A stretch of DNA of 64,000 nucleotides from Sphingomonas hylomeconis. Its GTDB lineage: Bacteria; Pseudomonadota; Alphaproteobacteria; Sphingomonadales; Sphingomonadaceae. This document shows positions 32,703 through 41,513 of the stretch, piece after piece (position 1 is the stretch's first letter; each line of letters opens with the position of its first letter). The stretch is taken from contig NZ_JANQBK010000012.1 of the NCBI RefSeq assembly GCF_025370105.1, forward strand, positions 1-64,000, in the 5' to 3' direction. The translations under genes were made by a program, and so were the position numbers. The notes beneath the pieces were generated by a model that was given only the letters and a program-made list of their open reading frames with translations, ran no database searches and was not told where the DNA came from.

Positions 32703-33380
32703 ATGACAGCAACCCGCAAAGCCGGATCGCCCTCGCCGGTCCGCCAGCGCGCCGGCGAAGATGTCGCCCGCCGCCTCGCCGCCCATCCCGCGGTCAAGCG
32801 CGCCAATATCGATACCGCGCAGATCTATTCCTACCGCGATTTCTTGAGCGCCGCGCAATGTGCCGCGCTGGTGCGGCTGATCGATGCCAATCGCCGTCCC
32901 TCGACCCTGCTCAGCGAAAATCCCGATACGCAGTTCCGCACCAGCGAGAGTTGCGACATGGATCGCTGGTCGCCCGACGTCCGCCCGACCGACGAGGCGA
33001 TCGCCGAGCTGCTCGGCATCGATCCGAGCAATGGCGAGACGATGCAGGGCCAGCGTTACGCGCCCGGCCAGCAATTCCGCGCGCATCACGATTATTTCCA
33101 CGAAGGCGAAAGCTATTACGAAAAGGTCATTGAGGCCGGCGGGCAGCGCACCTGGACGGCGATGATCTATCTCAACGAGGTCGAGGAAGGCGGCGCGACC
33201 TGGTTTCCCCAGGCCGGCATCCGCATGGCGCCGCGGCGCGGCATGCTGCTCGCCTGGAACAACATGAACCCCGATGGCAGCCCGAACCTGGCCACGCTGC
33301 ACGAAGGCATGCCGGTGGTGCGCGGCACCAAATATATCATCACCAAATGGTTTCGCGAACGCAGCTGGCTGCGCGCCTAG
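32703..33380 (+). CDS. Prolyl-4-hydroxylase-like 2-oxoglutarate/Fe(II) dioxygenase
   Basis: A 225-residue protein of the P4Hc family. Iron ligands are likely the HHDYF block (HxD) and the His in ATLHEGMPVVRGTKYIITKWFR, whose Lys and Arg fit 2-oxoglutarate binding. TWTAMIYLNEVEEGGATWFPQ is the conserved core strand. It should hydroxylate prolines in a protein or peptide partner; the partner is not known. It ends convergent with the nucleosidase gene, overlapping by 4 bases. Confidence 0.87.
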   Translation: MTATRKAGSPSPVRQRAGEDVARRLAAHPAVKRANIDTAQIYSYRDFLSAAQCAALVRLIDANRRPSTLLSENPDTQFRTSESCDMDRWSPDVRPTDEAIAELLGIDPSNGETMQGQRYAPGQQFRAHHDYFHEGESYYEKVIEAGGQRTWTAMIYLNEVEEGGATWFPQAGIRMAPRRGMLLAWNNMNPDGSPNLATLHEGMPVVRGTKYIITKWFRERSWLRA

Positions 33381-34243
33381 GCCGGCATCGCCGCCACGAA
33401 GGCGCGCACCAGATGCGCCGAGTTGGTCGCCGCGAGCGTCATGAAGGTCAGCATCTGATTGTCGCCGCTGTCCGCGCCGGCGAGATCGGAGACGCTGCGG
33501 AAGATCACGAAGCCGACGCTATTGGCATAGGCGACATGCGCCACGGCGGCGCTTTCCATATCCACCACGCGGGCTGAATAGACCGCGGCAAGATACTCGC
33601 GATAGGCGATATTGTCGACGAAGGCGGGGCCGCTGACGGCATTGCCGCCGGTCACGATGCGCGGCTGGTGCGGGAGATGGAAGCCACTGTCGCCGGGCAG
33701 ATGCCGGTCGAGCATGAGCGTCGCGCCGACCGTGGCGGCGAGTGCGACGAGATCGGGATCTGCCATTAACCAGCGCCGCTCGGCGACCGGATCGTCGGCA
33801 TTGCCGACCAGCACGTCGCGCGGAAACAGCGCGCCATGGCCCGGCAGATCGGTCCCGCCCGGCAGCCCGGTGGGCGGCGCAAAGCCGCTCGCAACTTGGC
33901 GCGCGATGGCCACTTCGCCATTCTGCCCCCATCGCGCCGGCACGCAGACATCGCCAACCGACAGTCCGGGATCGACCCCGCCGGCAATGCCGGAAAAGAC
34001 GATCGCGCTCACCGCGAAGCGATCGATCAGCAATTGCGTGTTCATCGCCGCATTGACCATCGAGATGCCGCTCTGCATCAGCACCACCGCCTTGCCCGCC
34101 AGCGTGCCGGTCAGGATCGTCAGGCCATTAACACGGTGCTCGGCAGCATCCTCGACACTGTCGACCAGCGCCGCCCATTCCGGCGGAAAGGCGGTCATCA
34201 CCGCGATGCGCGGCACGGAATCGAGCTTGTGGGCGATCGTCAT
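33377..34243 (-). CDS. Phosphorylase superfamily / MTA-SAH nucleosidase-like protein
   Basis: A 288-residue protein of the PNP/UDP phosphorylase fold: IAVMTAFPPEWAAL, VVLMQSGISMVNAAMNTQLLIDRF, IVFSGIAGGVDPGLSVGDVCVP, and VVDMESAAVAHVAYANSVGFVIFRSVSDLAG, with Glu in MES contacting the ribose and Asp in SD the base. Members hydrolyse or phosphorolyse nucleosides. The insert around residues 130-190 is longer than in E. coli Mtn. ATG 34243 is chosen; a TTG at 34279 is possible. It follows the globin gene by 51 bases. Confidence 0.82.
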   Translation of the reverse strand: MTIAHKLDSVPRIAVMTAFPPEWAALVDSVEDAAEHRVNGLTILTGTLAGKAVVLMQSGISMVNAAMNTQLLIDRFAVSAIVFSGIAGGVDPGLSVGDVCVPARWGQNGEVAIARQVASGFAPPTGLPGGTDLPGHGALFPRDVLVGNADDPVAERRWLMADPDLVALAATVGATLMLDRHLPGDSGFHLPHQPRIVTGGNAVSGPAFVDNIAYREYLAAVYSARVVDMESAAVAHVAYANSVGFVIFRSVSDLAGADSGDNQMLTFMTLAATNSAHLVRAFVAAMPA

Positions 34244-34294
34244 GGGCCAGGCGATGCCGCGGAACGCCCGCCACGGCAACCGCGGCGGCGCGCG

Positions 34295-34762
34295 CTAGCG
34301 CACGACGGTGGTGCGTTTCATCGGCGCGAGCTTGGCGAGCAGCCGGTTCTGCGCCCAATAGGAGACTTTCTCGGCGTTCATCGCCTTCTGTAGATTATCC
34401 ACCAACGCGTTGAAATCGGCGACCTGCAGGCCGAGATCCTTGTGCGACGACGCCATGTCGCGCCCGGTATAGGCGCAGCCGCCGCCGAGGATGTAGCAGA
34501 ACTGCTCCTTCAGCGTGCGGCGCAGCCGGACCAGATCCTGCGCCTTGAAGATGTCCGAGATCCGCGGATCGGCGACATTGCGCGCGACGAGATCGTCGAC
34601 CACGCGGTCGATCCCGGCGCGGCCGTGAAAGGCATCGAGCATGGCGTGGCCGGCAAACGGCTTGGCCCCGGCATTCGCGTCGCGCTGCACATAGGGCTCG
34701 ACCGGATCCTCCTGCAGCGTCGCTTGCGGCGCCAGCAGGGCAGCGAGAAAGAGAGATATCAC
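34295..34762 (-). CDS. Group 1 truncated haemoglobin with N-terminal hydrophobic leader
   Basis: A 155-residue protein with a truncated-globin domain: AGIDRVVDDLVARNVADPRISDIFKAQD, LKEQFCYILGGGCAYTGRDMASSHKDLGLQVADFNALVDNL. The proximal His is likely the one in ASSHKDLG. The first 15 residues (MISLFLAALLAPQAT) are a short hydrophobic leader, so the protein may be exported or anchored. The start is GTG. It is probably in one unit with the DUF3034 gene, which ends 18 bases upstream. Confidence 0.83.
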   Translation of the reverse strand: MISLFLAALLAPQATLQEDPVEPYVQRDANAGAKPFAGHAMLDAFHGRAGIDRVVDDLVARNVADPRISDIFKAQDLVRLRRTLKEQFCYILGGGCAYTGRDMASSHKDLGLQVADFNALVDNLQKAMNAEKVSYWAQNRLLAKLAPMKRTTVVR

Positions 34763-34780
34763 AGGGTGTTGGCTCCGAGT

Positions 34781-35662
34781 TTACAGGCTGCCTTGCAGCG
34801 ACAGAAACAGCCCGCGCTGGTCCTGGACGGTCGCGATATCGCCGAGATCGGCATAGGCGGCGGTCACCGCGACGTTCTTCGATAGCGACCAGGCGGCGAA
34901 CAGATCGGCGCCGTGCTGCTCGCGGGCGAACCCGAGATTGCTCGGCCGGGTGCGGAATTCCGCGCCGACCAGCAGGTTGCGCGCCAGCAGCACGCCGGCC
35001 GATCCCTCGAACTGCGGGCGATAGGCATCGCGGCGGTCGCCGCCGAAGCCGAGCAGGCCGAGCTGGTTGGCCTTGGTGACGCGCAGCGTCGCATCGAGCA
35101 CTAGGCTGCGCGACAGGAGCACCTTGGTCGCCGCGACGTAGAAATCGGTGCCGGCAGTATGCCGTCCGCCGATCGCGCGGATCACCGCGCCGCGATTGGC
35201 CCGCTTGTGCTGCACGCCGATCGAAATCTGCGGCAGCAGCTTGTCCTGATCGTACACCGCATCGCCGATCACGCGCAGCTTGAGCCCGTAAATATCCTGC
35301 GCGAACGTGAAGCCCCGGCCGAGCCCGAGCGCTGCGCCGGCGGCGCGCGTGTCGAAGCGCTGCCGCGCATAGGACAGCTCGACCCGGTCCTTGATCCCGA
35401 TCGCCACGCCCCCCGTGGTCAGATCGAAATCGGGCAAGGCGAGATAGGTGACATGCGCCTTGGCGCCGATCCCGTCCTTGGTCTCGTTGCCCGCGATCAA
35501 CGACCAGGTCGCCAGCCCGCCGCCCGCCGCGCCTTCGACGCTGCTCACCCCGCCGGTGAGCAGCATCTTGCCGCCCGCGCGCATGTCGCGCGCCAGTGCC
35601 GGGCTGCTGGCGGCGAGGCTCAGCAGCGCCAGCGCACAGCGCAACAATAGGGAAGATGGCAT
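34781..35662 (-). CDS. DUF3034 outer-membrane-like protein
   Basis: A 293-residue protein with a signal peptide (LALLSLAASSPALAR), then many alternating beta segments (DRVELSYARQRFDT, YGLKLRVIGDAVY, LLPQISIGVQHKR, SLVLDATLRVTKANQLGLLGFGG) and a final FLSLQGSL. This fits the DUF3034 family of predicted barrel proteins, which in many proteobacteria is found with a cupredoxin and a GGDEF/EAL protein, as here. Function is unknown. It is divergent from the cupredoxin gene across a 104-base promoter region. Confidence 0.82.
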   Translation of the reverse strand: MPSSLLLRCALALLSLAASSPALARDMRAGGKMLLTGGVSSVEGAAGGGLATWSLIAGNETKDGIGAKAHVTYLALPDFDLTTGGVAIGIKDRVELSYARQRFDTRAAGAALGLGRGFTFAQDIYGLKLRVIGDAVYDQDKLLPQISIGVQHKRANRGAVIRAIGGRHTAGTDFYVAATKVLLSRSLVLDATLRVTKANQLGLLGFGGDRRDAYRPQFEGSAGVLLARNLLVGAEFRTRPSNLGFAREQHGADLFAAWSLSKNVAVTAAYADLGDIATVQDQRGLFLSLQGSL

Positions 35663-35766
35663 GGCGTACTCCGGACGGCGTCGCGATCCATTTGACCGGG
35701 GTTGGTTACCGAGCCGTAAAAAGCCGATTCATCACTCGGCAACCGTACTCGGCTACGCGCCAACCT

Positions 35767-36360
35767 ATGTTGTGCCGCTTGACCATCACTTTAGTAGCGT
35801 TTGTGCCGATGGCCGCGGGAGCCGCCCCCGCCAATATCGATGTCCGCGGTGCCGATGGACGGCCGCTGGCAGGCGCGATCGTGATGATCGATACGCCGCG
35901 GAAGCCGGCCGCGCCGATCAGGTTCACCTGGGGCACGACGATGGGCCAGCGCAACATCCAGTTCGATCCGCGCATCCTGATCGTGCCGGTCGGCTCGACC
36001 GTGACCTTCCCGAATTACGACAAGGTCCGCCACCAGGTCTATTCCTTCTCCAAGCCCAAGAAGTTCGATCTCAAGCTGTACGGCAAGGATCAATCGCGCA
36101 GCATCCTGTTCGACAGGCCGGGCGCGGTGACGGTGGGCTGCAACATCCACGATGCGATGAGCGGCGTGATCATGGTCGTCGACACGCCCTATGCGGCACA
36201 GACCGATGCGGCCGGCCATGCCGCGCTGTCCGGCGTGCCGGCCGGCGGCGCCACGGTCCGCGTCTGGCACCCCTCGATCCGCAGCAACGGCAACGTGCTG
36301 GCCCAGGCCGCGACGATCCCCGCCACCGGCTTCACCGCCAGCTATACCATCCGCCGCTAG
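35767..36360 (+). CDS. Periplasmic cupredoxin-like protein (methylamine-utilization type)
   Basis: A 197-residue protein with a signal peptide (ITLVAFVPMAAGAA). The single copper-binding domain shows VPVGSTVTFPNYDKVRHQVYSF with the first His, and VTVGCNIHDAMSGVIMV with Cys, His and Met in the type-1 copper spacing. A C-terminal carboxypeptidase-like strand segment follows. It could act as a periplasmic electron carrier or copper sensor. It ends directly before the ATG of the GGDEF/EAL gene, so the two are co-translated. Confidence 0.85.
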   Translation: MLCRLTITLVAFVPMAAGAAPANIDVRGADGRPLAGAIVMIDTPRKPAAPIRFTWGTTMGQRNIQFDPRILIVPVGSTVTFPNYDKVRHQVYSFSKPKKFDLKLYGKDQSRSILFDRPGAVTVGCNIHDAMSGVIMVVDTPYAAQTDAAGHAALSGVPAGGATVRVWHPSIRSNGNVLAQAATIPATGFTASYTIRR

Positions 36361-38745
36361 ATGCAGGCCGCCCCCGCTCTGGCGAACTGGCACGGCCTGT
36401 TCGATTTTCGCCATCTGCGCACGCGCATGACGGTGCTCTATGCGGCCCTGTTCGCGCTCGCGCTGCTGGTCGTGGCGGTCGTCGCGCAGGTCATGATTCG
36501 CGCCCATGCCGAACGCTCGGTCCGCGCGGAACTGGCCACCAGCGGCAGCGTGTACGATCGTATCTGGGCGCTGCGCGCGGCCTCGCTGTTCACCTCGGCC
36601 GACGTGCTGGCGCGCGATTTCGGTTTCCGCGCCGCCGTCGCCAGCGGCGACCGGCCGACGATCGTCTCGGCGGTGTCGAACCTGCGCGCGCGCGCCGGCG
36701 TCGCCAATGCCTTCGTCATCGACGGCACCGGCGCGGTGATGGGCGATGGCCCGGCGGATCTGCGCGCGACGCTCAGGACGCTGCCCGCCACGTTCGGCAA
36801 CGGCCGCCACGATGCGGTGATCGCCACCGGCAGCGGCACCTATCGGCTGGTCGTCGCCCCGATCATGGCGCCGGTCGAGATCGGCCGCGTCGTCTTCGCC
36901 ATTCCGCTCGACGCCGCCGAGATGCGCGCGCTGGAGCGCCTGTCGGCGATCCCGCTCAGCGCCACGATGCTGCACCGGCGCGCGGACGGCCATTGGGCGT
37001 CGCGCAGCGGCGCGAGCGTCGCCGATTCCTGGCCCAATTCCGGCATCGACCGCTTCGTCGACGGGACGATCGCGCGCGACGCGGCGACGCCCAAGACGCT
37101 CGATCTGGCCGGCGACCGTGCTTTTGCGCTGGCCATACCGCTGGCCGGCCGCGGCACCGCGCCCGAGGCGGCCTTGCTGCTCAGCTACCCGCTCGACACC
37201 GCCCTGGCCTCCTATCACTCGCTGCAGATCGGCATCGCGCTGGCCGGCGTGATGGGGCTGATCCTGATGCTGCTCGGCAGCCGGCGCCTGGCCAGCGGCA
37301 TCGCCCGGCCGATCGCGGCGCTGGATGCCGCCGCCAAGGCGCTGGAGGAAGGATCGCGTGCCGAGCTCAAGGTCGAGGGATCGGACGAGATCGCCCGGCT
37401 GGCGGAAAGCTTCAACACCATGTCGGCCGGGATCCTCGAACGCGAGCATCGCATCACCCATCTCGCCTTCCACGATTCGCTGACCGGTCTGCCCAACCGC
37501 ACCTTCTTCCGCCAGCAATTGGAAACGGCGATCACGCGCACGGCCAAGCTGAACGAGCGCGCCGCGGTGCTGTGCCTCGATCTCGACGGGTTCAAGGGCG
37601 TCAACGATACGCTCGGCCATCCGATCGGCGATGCGCTGCTGCGCCAGGTCGGGCTGATCCTCGACGATCTGGCCAGCGACGGCACCGTGTCGCGGCTCGG
37701 CGGCGACGAATTCGCCATCATCCTCGCCGGGCGCTGGGAGGATGATCGCCCGCGCGCGCTCGCGCAGACGATTCTCGATCGTTTTCGGCATCCGATTGCG
37801 GTCGATGAGCTGCACATCGCGAGTGCAGTCAGCATCGGCATAGCCGTAGCCCCCCACGACGGCCCCGATGGCGACGCGCTGCTGAAGAGCGCCGATCTGG
37901 CGCTGTACCGCGCCAAGCAGGACGGGCGCGGCGTATTCCGCTTCTTCGAGCCGGCGCTCGATGCCGCGGCGCGGCGGCGGCGGCAGTTGGAGCTCGATCT
38001 GCGCGAGGCGCTGTTCACCGGCCAGTTCCGGCTCAACTACCAGCCGATCTTCGATCTCGCGCGCGATCGCATCGGCTGTTTCGAAGCGCTGCTGCGCTGG
38101 CAGCACCCGAGCCGCGGCAATATCCCGCCGGCCGAATTCATCCCGGTTGCCGAGGAAACCGGGTTGATCGTCGCGATCGGCGAGTGGGTGATGCACGAGG
38201 CCTGCCGCCAGGCCGCGGCATGGCCGGCGCACGTGCGCGTGGCGGTCAACGTCTCGCCACTGCAGTTCCGCAACTCGGGCTTTTCCAATATCATCGTCCA
38301 GGCACTGACGCGCGGCGGCCTGTCCGCCGACCGGCTCGAAGTCGAGATCACCGAATCGGTGTTCCTCGATGGCGAGAACGGCGTGCTGCAGGTGCTGCAT
38401 CAGCTGCGCGCGATGGGCGTCCGCATCGCGCTCGACGATTTCGGCACCGGCTATTCCTCGCTCAGCTATCTGCGCAGCTTCCCGTTCGACAAGATCAAGA
38501 TCGACAAGTCGTTCGTCGATCTGGTCGCGCAGGACCCGAGTTCGGCAGCGATCGTCCACGCGATCGTCGATCTCGCCCGCGCGTTGAAGATGGAGACGAC
38601 GGCGGAAGGCGTCGAGGATCGCGACCAGCTCAACGAACTGCGCGATCAGGGCTGTTCGAGCATTCAGGGCTTCTGGTTCAGTCGCCCGATCGAGGGCGAC
38701 GCGGTGCTGGCGATGATCGCCGGGCCGATGTCGGCGGCGGCCTGA
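36361..38745 (+). CDS. Membrane GGDEF/EAL c-di-GMP protein with periplasmic sensor and HAMP
   Basis: A 794-residue protein. Order: TM1 about 22-44; periplasmic sensor about 45-283; TM2 about 284-304; HAMP about 305-358; GGDEF about 370-525 with intact RLGGDEF near 444; EAL about 545-790 with FEALLRW near 573, EITESVF, DDFGTGYSS and KIDKSFV. Both catalytic signatures look intact, so synthesis and hydrolysis of c-di-GMP are both possible. The ATG follows the cupredoxin stop without a gap. The pairing suggests the periplasmic cupredoxin feeds a redox or copper signal to the sensor; this is inference. Confidence 0.9.
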   Translation: MQAAPALANWHGLFDFRHLRTRMTVLYAALFALALLVVAVVAQVMIRAHAERSVRAELATSGSVYDRIWALRAASLFTSADVLARDFGFRAAVASGDRPTIVSAVSNLRARAGVANAFVIDGTGAVMGDGPADLRATLRTLPATFGNGRHDAVIATGSGTYRLVVAPIMAPVEIGRVVFAIPLDAAEMRALERLSAIPLSATMLHRRADGHWASRSGASVADSWPNSGIDRFVDGTIARDAATPKTLDLAGDRAFALAIPLAGRGTAPEAALLLSYPLDTALASYHSLQIGIALAGVMGLILMLLGSRRLASGIARPIAALDAAAKALEEGSRAELKVEGSDEIARLAESFNTMSAGILEREHRITHLAFHDSLTGLPNRTFFRQQLETAITRTAKLNERAAVLCLDLDGFKGVNDTLGHPIGDALLRQVGLILDDLASDGTVSRLGGDEFAIILAGRWEDDRPRALAQTILDRFRHPIAVDELHIASAVSIGIAVAPHDGPDGDALLKSADLALYRAKQDGRGVFRFFEPALDAAARRRRQLELDLREALFTGQFRLNYQPIFDLARDRIGCFEALLRWQHPSRGNIPPAEFIPVAEETGLIVAIGEWVMHEACRQAAAWPAHVRVAVNVSPLQFRNSGFSNIIVQALTRGGLSADRLEVEITESVFLDGENGVLQVLHQLRAMGVRIALDDFGTGYSSLSYLRSFPFDKIKIDKSFVDLVAQDPSSAAIVHAIVDLARALKMETTAEGVEDRDQLNELRDQGCSSIQGFWFSRPIEGDAVLAMIAGPMSAAA

Positions 38746-38878
38746 CTCGGCCCTCCATCATCCTGCGCTTGTGTCGGCGTTCACCTGCCGTCATCTATCC
38801 CCCGGACGACGCCAGCGGGGCGGGTGATCGGGCCCGATCCTGAAGGGGTTCTGGAGCACGGGCCCTCGGGAGAATGTG

Positions 38879-39403
38879 ATGCCGCAATATGAAATCGACG
38901 GTAAGCGTCCAACACTCGCCGCCGGCGCGTGGATCGCACCGAGCGCGGATCTGATCGGCGACGTGCAATTGGGCGAAGATGCCAATGTCTGGTTCGGCGC
39001 CGTGTTGCGCGGCGACAATACGCCGATCCTGGTCGGCGCGCGAAGCAATATCCAGGAAGGCGCGATGGGCCATTCCGATCCCGGCGCGCCCCTGACGATC
39101 GGGGCGGACTGCACGATCGGGCATCACGCGATCCTGCATGGCTGCCGGATCGAGGATCGCGTGCTGATCGGCATGGGCGCGATCGTGCTCAACCGCGCGG
39201 TGATTGCGGAAGGATCGATCGTCGGCGCCGGCGCGCTGGTGACCGAGGGCAAGACCTTTCCCCCGGGCAGCCTGATCGTCGGCAGCCCGGCGCGGGCGGT
39301 ACGGCAGCTCGACGCGGCGGCGCAGGCGATGCTGACGGTCTCCGCGGCACATTATGTCGAAAAGGCCCATGCCGCGGCGGCCGGGCTGAAGCGGATCGAC
39401 TGA
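38879..39403 (+). CDS. Gamma carbonic anhydrase family protein
   Basis: A 174-residue left-handed beta-helix protein with hexapeptide repeats. Metal ligands are likely the His in IQEGAMGHSDPG and the two in CTIGHHAILHGC. VWFGAVLRGDN and PARAVRQL are typical. Members hydrate CO2 or serve as structural relatives of PaaY, which removes stalled CoA intermediates. GGGAG precedes the start; GTG 38876 is an alternative. Confidence 0.88.
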   Translation: MPQYEIDGKRPTLAAGAWIAPSADLIGDVQLGEDANVWFGAVLRGDNTPILVGARSNIQEGAMGHSDPGAPLTIGADCTIGHHAILHGCRIEDRVLIGMGAIVLNRAVIAEGSIVGAGALVTEGKTFPPGSLIVGSPARAVRQLDAAAQAMLTVSAAHYVEKAHAAAAGLKRID

Positions 39404-39438
39404 CTGGACAGCGGATTGGGTTGCGCTATGAAACGTAC

Positions 39439-40398
39439 ATGACCTTACCCGCGATCCTGCAAAACCTGCGGCTGCCGATCATCGGTTCGCCGCTGTTCAT
39501 CATCTCCGGCCCGGAGCTGGTCATCGCCCAGTGCAAGGCGGGGATCGTCGGCTCGTTCCCGGCGCTCAACGCGCGGCCGCAGGCCGAGCTCGACGAGTGG
39601 CTGCATCGCATCACCGAGGAGCTCAGCGCCTGGAACCGCGCAAATCCGGATCGTCCGGCTGCGCCGTTCGCGGTCAATCAGATCGTGCACCGTTCGAACG
39701 AGCGGCTGGAGGCCGATTTGGCGACCTGCGCCAAATGGCAGGTACCGATCGTGATCACCTCATTGGGCGCGCGCGAGGACCTCAACACCGCGGTCCATGG
39801 CTGGGGCGGCATCACGCTGCACGACGTGATCGATGATCGCTTCGCGCGCAAGGCAGTCGAAAAGGGTGCCGACGGGCTGATCGCGGTCGCGGCGGGCGCC
39901 GGCGGCCATGCCGGGCGGCTGTCGCCGTTCGCGCTGATCCAGGAAATCCGCCAGTGGTTCGCCGGGCCGCTGGCGCTGTCGGGGTCGATCGCGACCGGCG
40001 ATGCGGTACTGGCGGCGCTCGCGATGGGCGCCGACCTGGCCTATATCGGCTCGCCGTTCATCGCCACGACCGAGGCCAATGCCGATGGCGCGTACAAGGA
40101 TTCGATCGTCGCCTCGAAGGCGGCGGACATCGTCTATTCCAACCTGTTCACTGGCGTGCACGGCAATTACCTGCGCAGCTCGATCGTAGCGTCGGGGATG
40201 GATCCGGACAATCTGCCCGAGGGCGATCTGAAGACGATGGATTTCGGCACCGGCAACGGCAGCAAGCCGAAGGCGTGGAAGGATATCTGGGGATCGGGCC
40301 AGGGGATCGGCGCGGTTACCGAGATCGAAAGCGTCGCCTCGCGGGTCGATCGGATGGAGCGCGAATATCGCGCGGCGCGGGCGCGGCTCGCCGTCTAG
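39439..40398 (+). CDS. Nitronate-monooxygenase-like FMN protein 2
   Basis: A 319-residue paralogue of the island protein at 23008. It has NLRLPIIGSPLFIISGPELVIAQCKAGIVGSFPALN, the active-site AAGAGGHAGRLSPFAL and ATGDAVLAALAMGADLAYIGSPFIATTEA. The C-terminus contains KPKAWKDIWGSGQGIGAV, matched by RWRDIWSAGQGVHAI in the paralogue. It follows the carbonic anhydrase gene by 35 bases and may share its transcript. Housekeeping nitroalkane detoxification is the usual annotation. Confidence 0.88.
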   Translation: MTLPAILQNLRLPIIGSPLFIISGPELVIAQCKAGIVGSFPALNARPQAELDEWLHRITEELSAWNRANPDRPAAPFAVNQIVHRSNERLEADLATCAKWQVPIVITSLGAREDLNTAVHGWGGITLHDVIDDRFARKAVEKGADGLIAVAAGAGGHAGRLSPFALIQEIRQWFAGPLALSGSIATGDAVLAALAMGADLAYIGSPFIATTEANADGAYKDSIVASKAADIVYSNLFTGVHGNYLRSSIVASGMDPDNLPEGDLKTMDFGTGNGSKPKAWKDIWGSGQGIGAVTEIESVASRVDRMEREYRAARARLAV

Positions 40399-40829
40399 AA
40401 GGCCAGCGCCAGTCGGTCGAGCATCGAGCGCGCCGGGCTGGTCACGGCGCTCGCCTGCGCCTGCGACTGATCAAGCCGCTCGACGCGGCGATACAGGTCG
40501 ACGCTGGAATCGATGAGCTGCCTCGCATGGCGCGGCATCGCAGCGATCGACTCGGGCTCGCTGACCGGCGCGGGGCCTAGCCGCCGCGACGGATCGAGCG
40601 CATCGCGCAGCGGCAGCTCGCCGCTTTCCACCGCGCGCTGCGTGAGCAACCAGGCGATGACGTGCATCAGCCGTGTCGTCACTTTGAGCGACTCGCACGA
40701 AAAGGACACGCGCGCCATCGGGCCGAGCAGTTCGCGCTCGAGCCGGCCGGTCTCGTCGAAATAGCCGCGCGCTTCATCCGCCAGAAGCATGGCATCGACG
40801 TACAGCATGTCGATCAACCTGCGTTGCAT
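40395..40829 (-). CDS. DUF1465 family protein
   Basis: The product (about 144 residues) carries MLLADEARGYFDETGRLERELLGPMARVSFSCESLKVTTRLMHVIAWLLTQRAVESGEL, the conserved block of DUF1465, an alphaproteobacterial family of small helical proteins, some linked to cell-cycle control. Starts at 40874, 40856 and 40829 are in frame; 40829 fits relatives best and has GGGA upstream. The stop overlaps the convergent gene by 4 bases. Confidence 0.8.
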   Translation of the reverse strand: MQRRLIDMLYVDAMLLADEARGYFDETGRLERELLGPMARVSFSCESLKVTTRLMHVIAWLLTQRAVESGELPLRDALDPSRRLGPAPVSEPESIAAMPRHARQLIDSSVDLYRRVERLDQSQAQASAVTSPARSMLDRLALAF

Positions 40830-40938
40830 TCGTAATCCCGTGTCGAGCCCCCGCATGGGAGCAACGCATGACATAGCGTCGGACTCGGCAACAGTCCCGC
40901 GATCAGAACAATTTTACCAGAATATGTCCCAATTCGGA

Positions 40939-41136
40939 TCAGGCGATGATGTCCGGGACAAGCTGGTCCTCGAGCATGCTGATCTCGTCGCGCAGCCGCA
41001 GCTTGCGCTTCTTGAGGCGCGCGAGCTGCAACTGATCGGTCGATCCCGACTCGACCAGCGCGGCGATCGCGGAGTCGAGATCGCGATGCTCCGTGCGCAC
41101 GATGTCGAGCCGTTTGGCAATCTGCGTATCGTCCAT
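40939..41136 (-). CDS. YdcH/DUF465 family small protein
   Basis: A 65-residue, highly charged helical protein: IVRTEHRDLDSAIAALVES, then LARLKKRKLRLRDEISMLEDQL. The KKRKLRLRDEI core is the family signature. Function unknown; probably a coiled-coil hairpin. GGGGGA lies just before ATG 41136, and the longer upstream frame lacks coding character. Confidence 0.82.
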   Translation of the reverse strand: MDDTQIAKRLDIVRTEHRDLDSAIAALVESGSTDQLQLARLKKRKLRLRDEISMLEDQLVPDIIA

Positions 41137-41311
41137 CGGTCCCCCGTCTCGCGCGCATCGTAGCGCATCGCGGGGCGGTGGCGAGCCCGCAAAACGGTCT
41201 GGCGCGAAAAACCGCTCGTACCGTCGATTGAGCCCCAATCGGAGGGAGACAATTAACTTATGCTATGTTTCATTCAGTCCCCCGCACAGACACTGAAGGA
41301 GGATTGCTTCG

Positions 41312-41467
41312 ATGCAGACCGCACATTTGTCAGCCCTTGAAGCCAAGCATGCCGGCCTCGACCGCAAGATCGCCGCCGAAGCCCAGCGCCCCCTGCCCGA
41401 TACCGCGGCGCTCGCCGCACTGAAGAAACAGAAGCTCCGCCTGAAAGAGGAAATGACCGCGCAATAG
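41312..41467 (+). CDS. Very small YdcH/DUF465-like protein
   Basis: A 51-residue protein, MQTAHLSALEAKHAGLDRKIAAE, then DTAALAALKKQKLRLKEEMTAQ. It is a divergently transcribed short relative of the protein at 40939, with the same LKKQKLRLKEE core. AAGGAGG about 10 bases before ATG 41312 is an unusually perfect ribosome site, so strong expression is likely. A palindromic terminator follows. Confidence 0.82.
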   Translation: MQTAHLSALEAKHAGLDRKIAAEAQRPLPDTAALAALKKQKLRLKEEMTAQ

Positions 41468-41478
41468 CCCGGCTCGGC

Positions 41479-41506
41479 GCCTCGCACGGGACGTCCCGTG
41501 CGAGGC
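41479..41506. terminator. Perfect 28-base palindrome between convergent genes
   Basis: GCCTCGCACGGGAC is followed at once by its exact complement GTCCCGTGCGAGGC, 12 bases after the small YdcH-like stop and 7 before the PilZ gene end. It probably acts as a bidirectional terminator, though there is no T-run. The lack of a loop could instead suit a protein-binding dyad. Confidence 0.6.
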
Positions 41507-41513
41507 CAGCGCC

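Noticed and set aside
35448..37745. A 765-codon plus-strand open frame
   Set aside because: Out of frame with the cupredoxin and GGDEF/EAL genes, which carry all the motifs; product is Arg/Gly/Ala-rich.
35791..38559. A 922-codon minus-strand open frame
   Set aside because: Antisense shadow of the GGDEF/EAL gene with no ribosome site or domain.
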